Assembly: GCA_013399305.1 (NCBI GenBank)
Contig: VXAI01000197.1
Coordinates: forward strand, 609,900 to 673,899
Length of the DNA: 64,000 nucleotides
Direction of reading: 5' to 3'
Origin: Rostratula benghalensis
Taxonomy: Eukaryota; Chordata; Aves; Charadriiformes; Rostratulidae
Numbering within the stretch: the first letter of the stretch is position 1; each line of letters starts with the position of its first letter. This document shows, in pieces, positions 1 through 10,963 of this stretch. The notes beneath the pieces were generated by a model. The model did not search any database. It had not been told where the DNA came from and saw only the letters and a list, made by a program, of their open reading frames with translations. Made by a program: the position numbers and the translations under genes.

Positions 1-1759
1 GGGGGGAATAAACAAAGGAAAAGAAGGGAAAAAAGAGGCAGGATGATTTTTCCTTGTGTCCATCAGAGCATAAAAATGACCCTTTTTAGGGCTGTGAAAC
101 TGTTTGAACTGGACAAGCTTGGAGAAAGTTTGGGCATTGGTTTATTTGGAGCCTGGATGTGGAGCTGTCTGTCTAGTCTAGATTGTTCTTCATGTTGGCT
201 GTTAGTGCATGAATTGGTGGTTAGTATGCAAACTGACACGTGGCTCTTCAAAGTCAGAGAAAAATAATTTTTTTCAATAGGCCACTGATTAGATGCGGCT
301 GAGTCAGAAGGGTATGAGTCACCACTCAAATGACAAGTGTAAATTTAGTGCCTAGGGGAAGCGGGGAGAATTTTAAAAGCAAACACATTGTTTGGAAACG
401 AAGAAATTGAAGCCAGGTCTCCGCCACAGGATTTTGCTGGCATACCTGTATTGTTTAGAGGTCTAAGAAAATCACCCACAGAGTTGACACTGCTTTATTG
501 GCAAAATCCATGGTGAAGACACAGGGAGGCTTAAAGAAGAGTGTTTGTCACAAAGCTGTTGCTGTACAGGGAAAACATATAGCTATCCTGACAAGAAGAA
601 AAAATGTCTTGGGGTGAGATCTTGTGAATGCGTGTTTGGGGTGCTCCTGTCTCAATAGGCCTCAGAAAGTGGGAATCCCTATGGCTGCTTTCAAGATCCT
701 GAATTAATTTAGTTCTGAGCTGGCTCTCAGCTGCACAGCTTAAGTGTTTGAGGACAGGAAGATCTAGGTGTTGGGGAATGTTGACTTTCAGAGTCAGGGA
801 TTGGGCATTAGTAAAGAGGGAGTTGTTAAGACTCATGTTTTGGAGCTCAGTGTCTAAATTTCCCCAAAATGTTGGTTTAGGTGACCATATTCTTTAACAC
901 TGTTTCAAGGAAACAGAAGAAATGGTCTAGATAAATTGTCAAAAGGTGACTTTGCAGTGAATTATTCCATACTAAGTATCAGTAGATCACACCAAACTTG
1001 CACAGCATTTGAAGTGAGGTCTAACAGGATGCTCACCTGAGTTCCTGAGTGTCAATGAACATGCTGATTAATAGGTAAGTTAAGGGAAGAGAAGGTCTTA
1101 CAAAGTGTGTTGACATCAATGCTCAGAGCAGACTCTAAACACCAAGTACAGGATTGGAAGTCAAGATAATTACTTGAGACTAGAAAGAAAGGGGTTGAAA
1201 ACAATAACAAAAATAAATAGATAGGTATATGCAAAGATGAACTCAGGGGAAGAAAACAGCAACTGTACATATATAAAAAGACCAAGAAAGAGAAAGTGAA
1301 ACAGTACCTTGAAGGAAAGGTACTACAGTCTGTTGTGGACCATAAATGGTATGACAGGACACTATGCAATGTTCTTATAGTCAAGCAAATCACCATCCTA
1401 AATGTGTCATCTGCAGAACTTATGAAGCAATTAATCTTTTTGTCTCCATTAAGCTTGAGGCACTAAACTTTATGAGAGATACAGTCACACTAAGAAGAAT
1501 AATGCTATTCTTTAGAAAATGTGATCTATCCATCAATGCAGTAGTAATTTGGTTTATTTTTGGAATAATAAAGAAAAGTATTGGGACAACATTATAAAAA
1601 TTTCAGTATTAAAAACATATTTGAAAGGGTGGTGATACATGACTTTTCATTTTCATGGAGTGAAAGAAAGTAATAATCATTAATTTTCTGTAAGACAAGA
1701 TATAGTTTAGATATTATGGAATGTATTCCTAACCACAAAGATCAATAACCATCAATAAG
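1..1759. other. Unique non-coding sequence
   Basis: AT-rich sequence with no recognisable gene or repeat family. The first 43 bases are almost pure purine (G- and A-rich). Short open frames on both strands look random in composition and have no recognisable motif. Confidence 0.6.
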
Positions 1760-1905
1760 TTAGCAAAGCTGTGGCATTCCCATTACTGGATGTTTTAAAG
1801 ACCGTCTCAGGAAACCTTTGTTGGGGAGAATGTCAGGGTCCTTGATCCTTGTCAGAACAAGGATTTAGACTAGCTGTTCTATGAAAATAACTTCCGACTT
1901 TGCTA
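1760..1905 (+). mobile_element. Old CR1 LINE 3' fragment (probable)
   Basis: The order of blocks follows a CR1 3' end read on the + strand: a GCTGTGGCATTCCCATTACTGGATGT-like segment (start near 1768, the 'valid if small' end of ORF2), a 'TTTTAAAGAC' block, then 'TTTAGACTAG' and a degraded form of the 'CCCTTCCAAC' terminal block. It is strongly diverged and lacks a clear octamer tail. A second, better preserved CR1 end begins about 30 bases downstream. It could be a chance resemblance, so confidence is moderate. Confidence 0.45.
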
Positions 1906-1934
1906 TAAAGAAAACAAACCCATCTCTTCCCGGG

Positions 1935-2190
1935 GGCAAGCAACAAAAGCACAAGGGGCATGACAGCCACAGGTTGCAACAAGGGTAGTTCCAATTAGAT
2001 AGAGGAAAAGGATTTTCTCCACGTGGGCAGTTCAGCACCTGAACAGGTTGTCCAAAAAGGCTGTGGAATCTTCAAGTTATGAAAATATTCAAAGTTCTTT
2101 TGGACAAGGCCCTTGTGGCTGCTTTGAGTTGAACAAATGACCTCCAGAAGCCCCACCCACACTCAAATATGTTATAATCCTGGGATTCTA
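1935..2190 (+). mobile_element. Old CR1 LINE 3' fragment
   Basis: This is a diverged copy of the last ~250 bases of a CR1 element. Visible in order are a 'GGTTGCAACAAGGGTAG' block, 'GAACAGGTTGTCCA', 'GGCTGTGGAATCTTCAAG', 'TGGACAAGGCCC', 'AATGACCTCCAGAAG' and a final 'TGGGATTCTA' at the position of the usual terminal tail. It is 5'-truncated, as most CR1 copies are, and has no coding capacity. The amount of divergence suggests an old insertion. Confidence 0.75.
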
Positions 2191-5100
2191 TTGCTAAGGC
2201 TTACACATGGAAGGGAAATGTCATATCACCCTGGGTGTGAAATGTTGCTTTTAGTCCAGGGAACAAAGAGTGACAGTTGCTTATATTGACATTGGTGATA
2301 CAATATCTGCAGTCTGTCTGGGATTTTTTCTGTAAAATAAAATGTTATTTGTAATTATCTTCAATCTATGCGAACAACAAAAATTCTGAATCTAAATACC
2401 TTTCAGCTCCCCACCCATCCCCATCCCTTTCTCTTTAGATAACTCAATGTTAATATTTTTAAGCAGAGACGAACACAGAAAAGAGCATTATCAAAAACAG
2501 CCTTTGGAAAGTGACTTTACTCATTTGCCTTTGATTCCTGTCATCAAGTAATTAGCTTTAAAATTGCAATGTCAAAATGGTTAGGGAAAGTAAAACCAAC
2601 AAAAAAATTGTCTTTTACTCCATGTTTTGGTAGGAAAACTAGCCCCAGACTTGAGCTGAGCTTGACTACTTTACTTTGAGGTAATTAGAAAAGCAAGAAT
2701 CTCCTTTACTATAACTAAATTCTCTTGTAGGATGTGTAGGATTAGCTGTTTCCTATATAGTTACTATAAAAGATTACTTGGACACATGCTGTTTTCAATG
2801 AAGGATGATAATTTGACGAGAATAAATGTATGCTCTTTGTTTGCAAAAGTTACTTAACATAGTATTTGGTCCAGTGTTGTCTGAAACAGAACACCAGGTG
2901 AATTTCAGTTCTGACTGCATGTACAGCAGGTCATAGGAGACGGGTAGGCAGTCAGGTATGACAGCAACAAGCTTCTAAATCTACCAGAAAGCCCTCTGCA
3001 GACCTTTTAGCAGAGACCCCCACTTAGGGGGGCTGTCCATTTTCCTTTCACTGGATCTGTAGACAGCCAGTTAATCTTATGTCAGTGTTGCTTTCCTGGA
3101 CAGAAATGGTACAAAATGAAGTTGGAAAAAGCCATCAGAAACAGAAGAAGACATCCAGAGAATCAGTGATGACACTTGAAACCAGACTTTGAAAACTTTT
3201 AGGAAAACCGTAGACCAAGGATGCCTGCCTGTGCAAAAATCGATGACTTTTATAACCAGTTTGGAAATATGTAGTATGATTACAGCACAGAGGAAAGGAA
3301 AGAAGGCTCATAGAGACAAGAGAATTTACTTATGACAATGAGTGATATCAGGGTTTCACAACAGATGAAGGACAATCTCAATGAATTAACCTGGATTTCC
3401 AGTAGTTGTCCAAAGAATGCTTGAAAAAAATATTAAATAAGTCTTCTTCAGGTGGTCCATTTCCCAGAAATGCTGTCAGTGGTAAGTGAAAATACTCACG
3501 AAATATCATCATTGTGTTCTGAGTTCTGAGTGCAGGATGGAGATGAAAGCCTAAACCTACCTAGCACGTTCACAGTCTTTAGACCCAAAGTTTTACACAG
3601 ATAGAGGCTTTGGGACGATTTGAGGATGCGATAGAAAAAAGGTATGATCTACTCAATATGGGCCCAACACTTGCCTATCCAAAATGCACGAGCCAAACTA
3701 TCAATGTTCTCCCCTCACACATCTACCTCTATGCTCCCACTAGTTGTGTTGTCCTGACCTCAGAATTTCTGAGTCCTTTCCACAAGTCATTTTGACTTAG
3801 TCTGGCAGAAAATGAAACCAGAACAAAGCAGCTATTCCCGCGAGAACAAATTCAAGCAACTCACAGAGGGTTTATCTAAGTGCCAGAGTCAGTGCAGCAA
3901 AGCAAAATGACAGTACAGGACCAGGACCTGGAGGATAAAGACAGCACTCAATGTAGGAAGCTGAGTGACTGTCTTGGGGTCACTGAGACAGTAAATCAGT
4001 TCAGCTGCTTAAACTATCTCAGCCTTAGATACTATCTTGGAATGCAGTGGATCCATAAGTAACTTTTTCTCTCCAGAAACTCTAAGGGAACGTAGAATAA
4101 CTATTTCAGTTATCCCACTTTTAGATACTTACATTAGTATATACTAGACACCTGTACCAGTATACTTCCCCATACTTAAGGTAATGTAGCAGTTTCAGTA
4201 TTGCAGAAATAATCTGTTTACAAGATTGTCCCCAGAAGGACAAGGTGTAGTAGTAGTCTGAACTGTCTGCCTTTCAAGTACTGAAATATGATGTTCCTGT
4301 ATTCAGTGTAACCCAACACAGAATAATGTGGATGGACTGAGATGAATATGGAAGCCTGATAAATCAGAGGTTCCTGGTCCTGCTTCCTAATGCCAATGCA
4401 GTAACAACAATAACACTTTTCAAATCACACACCCCAGCCTAAAGCATATGAGTTACAGCCAGGCTAATGTCACTGAATTAGATGCAGTGGTTTAAGGTCT
4501 CACTATTCTTCTCCAAAGGTAATCAAGACTACACAGCACTTCATGGTAACAAATAAAAAACTGACAAGATACAATAAAACAGCATCATAAATTATCCCAG
4601 CACCAGGAAACACAGACTTGAAAAAGAAACTAAGACAGGTCATCCTAGTGACACTCAAAAGAGTTGTCAGCTGTTTCGGGAGTATGTAGTTAAATGTCAG
4701 AAGATCCCTGAACCAAATGCAATAACAGGCAGAGCTGAGATGAAGAGTCGGGGGGAAGGAGGAGAGCCTAGATGCCACATCTTCTAGTTCCAGGTTAACA
4801 GCACAAACTGAGGGGATAAAAGAGAGCAACAGGGAGCACGACCATCACAGTTTTCATGGGACCTATCCTGCAGCTTTCCTTGAGCACCTATGTGAAATTT
4901 AGTGTGCCCACAGGCCCCTCTTGTTTTAGTAAAACAGTAGGTAAGTAGTATTGAAATTTAGCTCACTGGGGCTCGGAAATCTAAAGTTCACCTAATTTAC
5001 ACTGTATGAATCTGACTGCCTGTTATAATCAGCTCCTCACAGTCTGATTACTCACAGGTACTTTAGTGAGAATGGTCTCGGTCTAGCTAATTCTGTTTGC

Positions 5101-7447
5101 CATAATGTATACTTGAGAGAAAAATCTCTTCAAACAACTGCAAAAACTCTACCAGACACAAAAGGAGCACTGGAAAAAACCAATGAAATTATGAGAAAAA
5201 GTGAAAATTAATCTACATTTTAGCTTATGATCTTCCCACTTCTTACAACCATTATCTCCTCAAGCTACACAGCGGCTCTCCAAGGAGAAGCGGGTCTCAA
5301 ACAGAGGCTGTTTCACCTCTACTGAACCAAAGCTACTCTGTGGTAGGAGACAGTGACCCCAGGAAACAGAATGGTGCTATAGTCACTATAGACACAAGAA
5401 GTTGGCTCTACAACACAATCAGCTGAACAGGAATTAGTGAATGTTACCAATATCAGTGCTCTGCCAGGCAGGTAATATCCTGCCTTTTTGTAATAGGCAG
5501 TGCTCCTGTGCATTTTATCACACTCAGAGTATAGCATCTCCGATTGTGATAAGAGGTTATGGTGGGGCCTTAACTCATTTCTTACCCAGAAGCAACAGCA
5601 TTGACTCTCTGTTGTCCCAGGGCAGACTTATTTCAGCCTGACCACGCTTATCTTCAGAACAGAGCCTTTTGCATAGGACTTACATCACCAAAACAAAGGC
5701 AAACATAAAATTATTATGATCTTTAGGGCCCTAGGATGGTCACAGGGCGGTATTAAGAATGTTCAAACAACATAATAAATATAAATTATATAAGCTAGTC
5801 CTGTACAATATGAAAGAACTGCAATTAAAACAAGTCCTGCCTCCTTCAGCCTCAAAATTACTTGGCCATCAGGGTTGTTTCCAAGTTTTCTATTGCCCTG
5901 GTACAATTCACTGGAAAAGGCGCAACTCATGTAGAGGTTATGCTAAAAGGATGAAGGACTTCCAGTCAAAGATGGACTTGGAAAAATAGGAAGCAGCAGA
6001 GTTAATTTTTCCAGGACTGGGGATGGGGGTGCAGAGTATTTAAGTGATGGAGGTTTGGCTCTTTGTCCTTTGTCTTCACAAATATCAAATTTAACTTCAT
6101 GAATTGGTGATGATACTTAGCACACATTAGGCTACATCTGTAATGACACTGTATATACTAATGCACCTTGTAAGTCAAAAAGAAGCAGCCCATAAATCCA
6201 GCAGGCTTTACCACCCATAGGTTTAGAGGCTTTTTTCAAGTCCACCTTAGAGCCTGTCTCCTTTAATTGCTCAAAACTGAGTGCTAGAGCCTCAGTACAA
6301 TTATGGCTGGAAATAAACTATATTACACAGCGTTTTCAGTTCATGACTGGTAGCCATGGTAACGCCAAGCAATGAGGCTTAAAAAAGGAAATGGCCTTAA
6401 AGGGCAAAAATGTGCATCTTGATTCCAGACAAATGAGATAGTGAGGAGGTTTTATTTCTTCAGAAGACAAAACCCCACTTTTATTCTGCCCCAGTTAATT
6501 TTTTAGGTTCTATTTTGAGTCAATTAACTTCCTCATTTGCCTTGCTCATACAGCAAATACTCATACAATTTTTTATTTTCAGTTTCATGCTCACTAAAAT
6601 ATTTATTTTTACTTGTCTATTGTTTGGAGCACTTATATGTTGGGGTCCATACTTCCATGTGGCCAATTATATCAATAAGAATCTTTCATCTGAGCCTTTG
6701 CTTTTAGTTTCTGATTTGTTGTTACATGTTTGTTTTCAAGAGCAGTGCAGGCTTGGTCCCTGTTACTTTAAAGTGAGAAAATCTACTGTAAGCTAATGTG
6801 ATTTTGGTGGCATGTTCAGTATTTCTCAAGCCCCATCCTGAGCTCCTTCACCTGTTTAATAACCTATAAATTCAGCCTCAGTCCCACTGCCTGAGACTGT
6901 TTTTGGAATGTGGCTTTAGTTCTTTAATTCCTTTCAAAGCTTTCAGATCACCACTTTTATTAGTTAAAATTGATAGTCCATCTTTTGTTCTGTGCACAAA
7001 ATTAAAGGTTCAAGAAAACCAAATGGTCAAACAGCTGCTTTTCAAAGAACTGCGTAAATTAACTGCAAACAAAAAACACTAGTCTGTTAGGTCTGTTGAT
7101 TTCTGTAATAGGAGACAGATATTATTAACTTTCTGAGGTGATAGAGAAGGGTAAATATCTGATATTATTTTTTTCCCCTCTATCCAAAAGCCAGCTACAC
7201 TGCCACAGTATAAAATTTTACTGGTCTGACATAATTTGCTCTGAAGATATCCAAATCTGTTGCTTTTTTTTTTTCTTCTTTTTTTTCCGGGGATTGAAGA
7301 GAAACTGATTATAGAACAGCTACTGTATGATCTCTTAGATCTTTTTTTCCTTGCTTCACTAAAGACAGGTTCTGGTAAATAATCCATTCTCCCTAAAGGT
7401 ACGAACTTGTTAATGGTTCCAAAAGGCTTCCTTCCTTCAGGTCTTCA
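2191..7447. other. Unique non-coding sequence
   Basis: About 5 kb with no supported gene or transposon. A T-rich/pyrimidine stretch lies at about 7264-7286 (an 11-T run, then CTTC, then an 8-T run). Open frames here are at most about 108 codons and have no recognisable motif. Confidence 0.6.
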
Positions 7448-7547
7448 TGTGGGAGGTGTCCCTGCCCATGGCAGGGGTGTTGGAACTAATGATCTTTAAG
7501 GTCCCTTCCAACCCAAATCATTCTATGATTCTATTTTATGATTCATG
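7448..7547 (+). mobile_element. CR1 LINE 3' terminal fragment
   Basis: A severely 5'-truncated CR1 of about 100 bases. It starts in the 'GTGTCCCTGCCCATGG' block and continues through 'GGTGTTGGAACTA', 'ATGATCTTTAAGGTCCC' and 'TTCCAACCCAAATC'. It ends in the diagnostic CR1 tail of imperfect octamers (ATTCTATG, ATTCTATT, TTATGATTC). Only the 3' untranslated region is present, so no protein is encoded. Confidence 0.92.
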
Positions 7548-8419
7548 CATTTTAAGATAGTCTGTCAGACTCAGCTGAGCTGAAACCCCTTAATTTACCT
7601 AATTTACTCTCTAATTTGTTCTTTCCATATTCTAGTCTGGGACCTTACCCCTTTGTTGCAGCTATATTAGGTCACAGATGACCTTTTTGGTGAAGACAGG
7701 CTCAAAAACATACACGATTTGCCTTCTTGATATCCTTTGTTAGTCACTTTTCCTGTCCATTAGTTAGCAGAAAACCATGGGCTCTGGTCTTCTTCTTGCT
7801 TCTAATATACTGATTGAAGGTGCAGAGGTTTTCTTGTCATTACTGATGTTTCCTTGCATCTACATTTCACTTATGCTTTGTCCTTCTGATGTTGTTTCTA
7901 CTTGTTCAGTTTGTCTTTTTTTATCCATCCTTAGCAATCTGATCTACTTTACACTTTCTCTATTCTCTCTGCTTTGGCTTGATGTCATCAGAGAGTTAAC
8001 AGTTTACCTAACCTGATCTCTTACTACATCTTTTATCCTTCTACATTGAGACAGCTTGTGCTTCTGCCTTTAGTAGTGTTTTCTTGAAGAATTGCCAGGT
8101 CCCTTTAACACCTTTGAAAATCCATTGACATTTCCAGAAATGTTATACAATCCTAAATATACTCTTCAGTAGAGTTTTATGTTTCCTTCATAAAGGTGAC
8201 ACTAGGCCTGGATAAAAGAATCAGTCTACACAGTTTCTGAACAGGTGATGCAAATAACCTTGTATAAGGTGTCCCCATTAAACCCTTCTAAACAGATTCT
8301 TAGGCAAAGAGACCTGTAGGACACCTTCACTCTCTATTCTCCACTTAAAGATGGATCTTTAACTGGAGGAAAAAACTCAATGTCCTTCCCAGTAAAGAAA
8401 GAAAATTAAAAGATGAAGA
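7548..8419. other. Unique non-coding sequence
   Basis: AT- and pyrimidine-rich sequence. A 79-codon frame at 7777-8016 (+) is rich in Leu/Ser/Phe, as expected from translated T/C-rich DNA. No gene is supported. Confidence 0.55.
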
Positions 8420-8860
8420 GCTAACAGCTTAGGAAGGCAGTGGCATGAACATCGTGATGTTGATACACCTCTCCAGGGAGCTACACCATGGTGCCTGTGC
8501 AGAAGGAGGCCCAGGTCAGGACACAGACAATGACACTCAGCAGAGTGGCAGATCTCCTTCATGCCAGAGTGGCAAATCTCCTTCATGCTCCCTGCTGCCT
8601 CAGGGCTCCATTTCAGCTTCTTGGCTGCTCTCTGACCTTGATGTGCCTCACACACCTCATCAGGGAACACCTCTGCACCAAAGGTGTGCTGTCACAGGAG
8701 GACCTGCAGCCTCTCAAAGCTCCCTGAAGCTGTGGCTTGGACACACCAGGCTCCAAAGAGATTATGCTGGATGGCTTGTGTGTGGAGTCCTGAGCACCGA
8801 GTAGAGCAACATACCAGGTTCTGCACTTTTCTGGGCCAAAAGGTACATTTCATGCTTAAG
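8420..8860. other. GC-richer island of unknown origin
   Basis: This block is clearly more GC-rich than its flanks and is open in overlapping frames on both strands (up to 119 codons on +, 97 on -), which GC-rich DNA can do without being coding. I do not recognise any of the translations. It contains an exact-length 24-bp tandem duplication. It could be a decayed retrocopy, an unclassified avian repeat or a regulatory island, and the sequence alone does not decide. Confidence 0.4.
8541..8588. repeat. 24-bp tandem duplication, two copies
   Basis: Two adjacent 24-base units, 8541-8564 and 8565-8588, both beginning CAGAGTGGCA or CAGAGTGGCAA and both ending CTCCTTCATGC. They differ by one base (G versus A at unit position 11). 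24 is a multiple of three, so the duplication does not break any frame in the surrounding island. Confidence 0.9.
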
Positions 8861-9851
8861 CTCTGAAATCTGACAACCCCTTGTTAGTATCATGCCACAG
8901 CTGCTGCCTTAGTCCCAGACAAAGAACAAACTTTGCTTTCGTACTCTCCTGGGCACTCAGATAAACCACAGGCATTTCATGTCATTTTTGAACAGAAAAT
9001 GTTTTTAACTCAACCTACAAAATGAAAAGTACAGTTCCTGCCCTTCTAATGCAAGATTTTCATTTTGTGCCCTGGACATTTTGTGTTCTAAAGTAGAATG
9101 AAAGTAATAAATAAATCCACAGACAAAATATGTGCAAAATAGCAATCAGAAAACAACAAATTCAGTCATACTGTTTCAACAGAACTAGATGTTTTGTTCT
9201 GATTTTGACTAACGTGAATCCTATGAAATGACAACTTGATAAGGAAGAGTAATTTGAAAATAGTAAAGATCAATGCTGAGTGTTGGATTGAATCAAAATG
9301 TTTTCTTCCCAGTTTTCCTTTTAAGAAAAATTTTGTTAAACACATCTCGTCATTTGGAGTGATAGGTTGATAATTATAATGTTGCAAGTTCAACATCACT
9401 TATGTTTTCTCCATTGTATGACAAACAGCCACTCTACAACATGCGCTGGAGTGCAGACAAGCTGATAAATCTTAGTCCAGAGCAAGAACCACATTACTCC
9501 ATTGTTTGCCTTGAGAATTTCTAACTTGGTCCCCACTGCACTTTGTAGATGTGATCAAAATTTTGCAGCATGATCTCTGTGTTCAGTCTTTCAAGCTGTG
9601 TTTGTCTGATGTAGGAGGGACAAGCACTTAGTTACATGCCTAACACACATTTGGACACCGCAGGTGAGAAAGATTAATTACATCAAAGGTTGGGAGCTAG
9701 GAGTTTTTAGATATTTAATTGTAAAGTTTAGAGGAGAAAAAAAAAATGTGAAAAGCAAAAAGTAGAGAAAACAGGTTTGAATCTTGCTTTCTAACTTATG
9801 CTTTCAGGATGAATGTGGCATCATAAATGTAAAAAAAGAATTCTATATATC
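8861..9851. other. Unique non-coding sequence
   Basis: AT-rich, with no gene or repeat family recognised. Confidence 0.55.
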
Positions 9852-9894
9852 TGTGTACACACAGAAAAGCTTTTCACCATATATATGGTGAAAA
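9852..9894. repeat. Cluster of three perfect palindromes
   Basis: Three self-complementary stretches occur in 43 bases. TGTGTACACA is at 9852-9861 and GAAAAGCTTTTC at 9864-9875. A perfect 24-bp palindrome at 9871-9894 has TTTTCACCATAT as its left arm and no spacer. The second and third overlap by five bases, so alternative hairpins compete. No matching transposon terminal repeat or known protein site was identified. Confidence 0.85.
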
Positions 9895-10810
9895 TGACAG
9901 AAGCATCTGGCGTCATGACAACTTACCTGATGCTCTATAATGCCCATCAGCAGTGTCTTCTCTGAAGCGTAGTGTCATTTTGCTTTAGAAATAAATGAAA
10001 ATCCTCTGACACTTGTTGAAGGTTTGCACATTAAACAAGGTATGGAGTAGGAAGTACTGCTGATTTCATTAAGGGCATATGGTCTTTCAGAGAGAACTAA
10101 CTGGACCAAGAAAAAAATCTCCAGGGAAGTAGATAAAGCTCCTGTTTGAAAGGTTCGGTATACAAGATTATGCAACAGTAGTGAGCTACAAGTAACCCCC
10201 AAGCATCCTCTGGAGAGCACGTCTGCTTTCAGTGAAGCAGTCATTCAGAGCTGACTGGAGCAGAGATCAACTGTGTATCTCCCTGTTGAACCTCCAAAAT
10301 TTACCTTGTGATGGACGCAAGCCAGTTTATTAGCAGTGCACCTGTAACTGAGCAGTTATTGCTATCTGCTGAAGCTTCTCTCTTCAACCTTTTCATGACA
10401 TTTTTCATATCATTCCACAACTGAAAGAAATTTAACTATTAAAGAAACAATATAGGAAGTACACAGTTTTCTTTGATTTATCCTTCACAGAAAATCTATC
10501 ATGCCTTAACACGGAACACTCCACTTTTCTTGCCCAAATAAATGCATTTTCCCACCTTTTCATCCGTCACTGTACTGCTCTGGGCCTTTTTAAAATATGA
10601 GGTCTATGGCACATTGATGCTGTCCTTTCATGCACTTAGATAGCTACTGTGATGCTTCAGGTTTTTCTGCAAAAAAAAGTATAAAAAATACACTGAAAGT
10701 ACATTATTAACTTTGCAAATCAGTTAGTAAAAGCTTATATAATACCTGGATTAAAATTTGTCCCATTGTGCTAATGTTTACGTAAGAGAATGTAATATGA
10801 ACACATTCTC
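9895..10810. other. Unique non-coding sequence
   Basis: No gene or repeat family recognised. An 89-codon frame at 9975-10244 (-) has no recognisable motif. Confidence 0.55.
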
Positions 10811-10867
10811 CTCTCCTCTCTTCCCCCCTCTTCTCTCCTCTCTTCCTCCCTCTTCTCTCCTCTCTTC
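10811..10867. repeat. 22-bp polypyrimidine tandem repeat, ~2.6 copies
   Basis: Units at 10811-10832 and 10833-10854 differ by one base and are followed by a 13-base partial unit. All bases are C or T on the + strand. The purine/pyrimidine asymmetry with mirror-like CTCTCC/CCTCTC blocks is the kind of sequence that can form triplex DNA. Confidence 0.9.
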
Positions 10868-10901
10868 AAGAAATAAATGGATTTTCAAAAAAGCTTCAAC
10901 T

Positions 10902-10963
10902 GATGAGAGAGTCCAGTTATCCTTACATGATGGATGAAAGAGTCCAGTTAGCCTTGTTATCCT
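10902..10963. repeat. Degenerate 31-bp direct duplication
   Basis: The segment starting GATGAGAGAGTCCAGTTA at 10902 recurs 31 bases later at 10933 as GATGAAAGAGTCCAGTTA. About 21 of the first 24 positions match. It lies just downstream of the pyrimidine repeat. Confidence 0.75.

Noticed and set aside
10811..10867. Pyrimidine repeat as a CRISPR-like array
   Set aside because: Units are directly adjacent with no spacers and the genome is a vertebrate, so it is a minisatellite.
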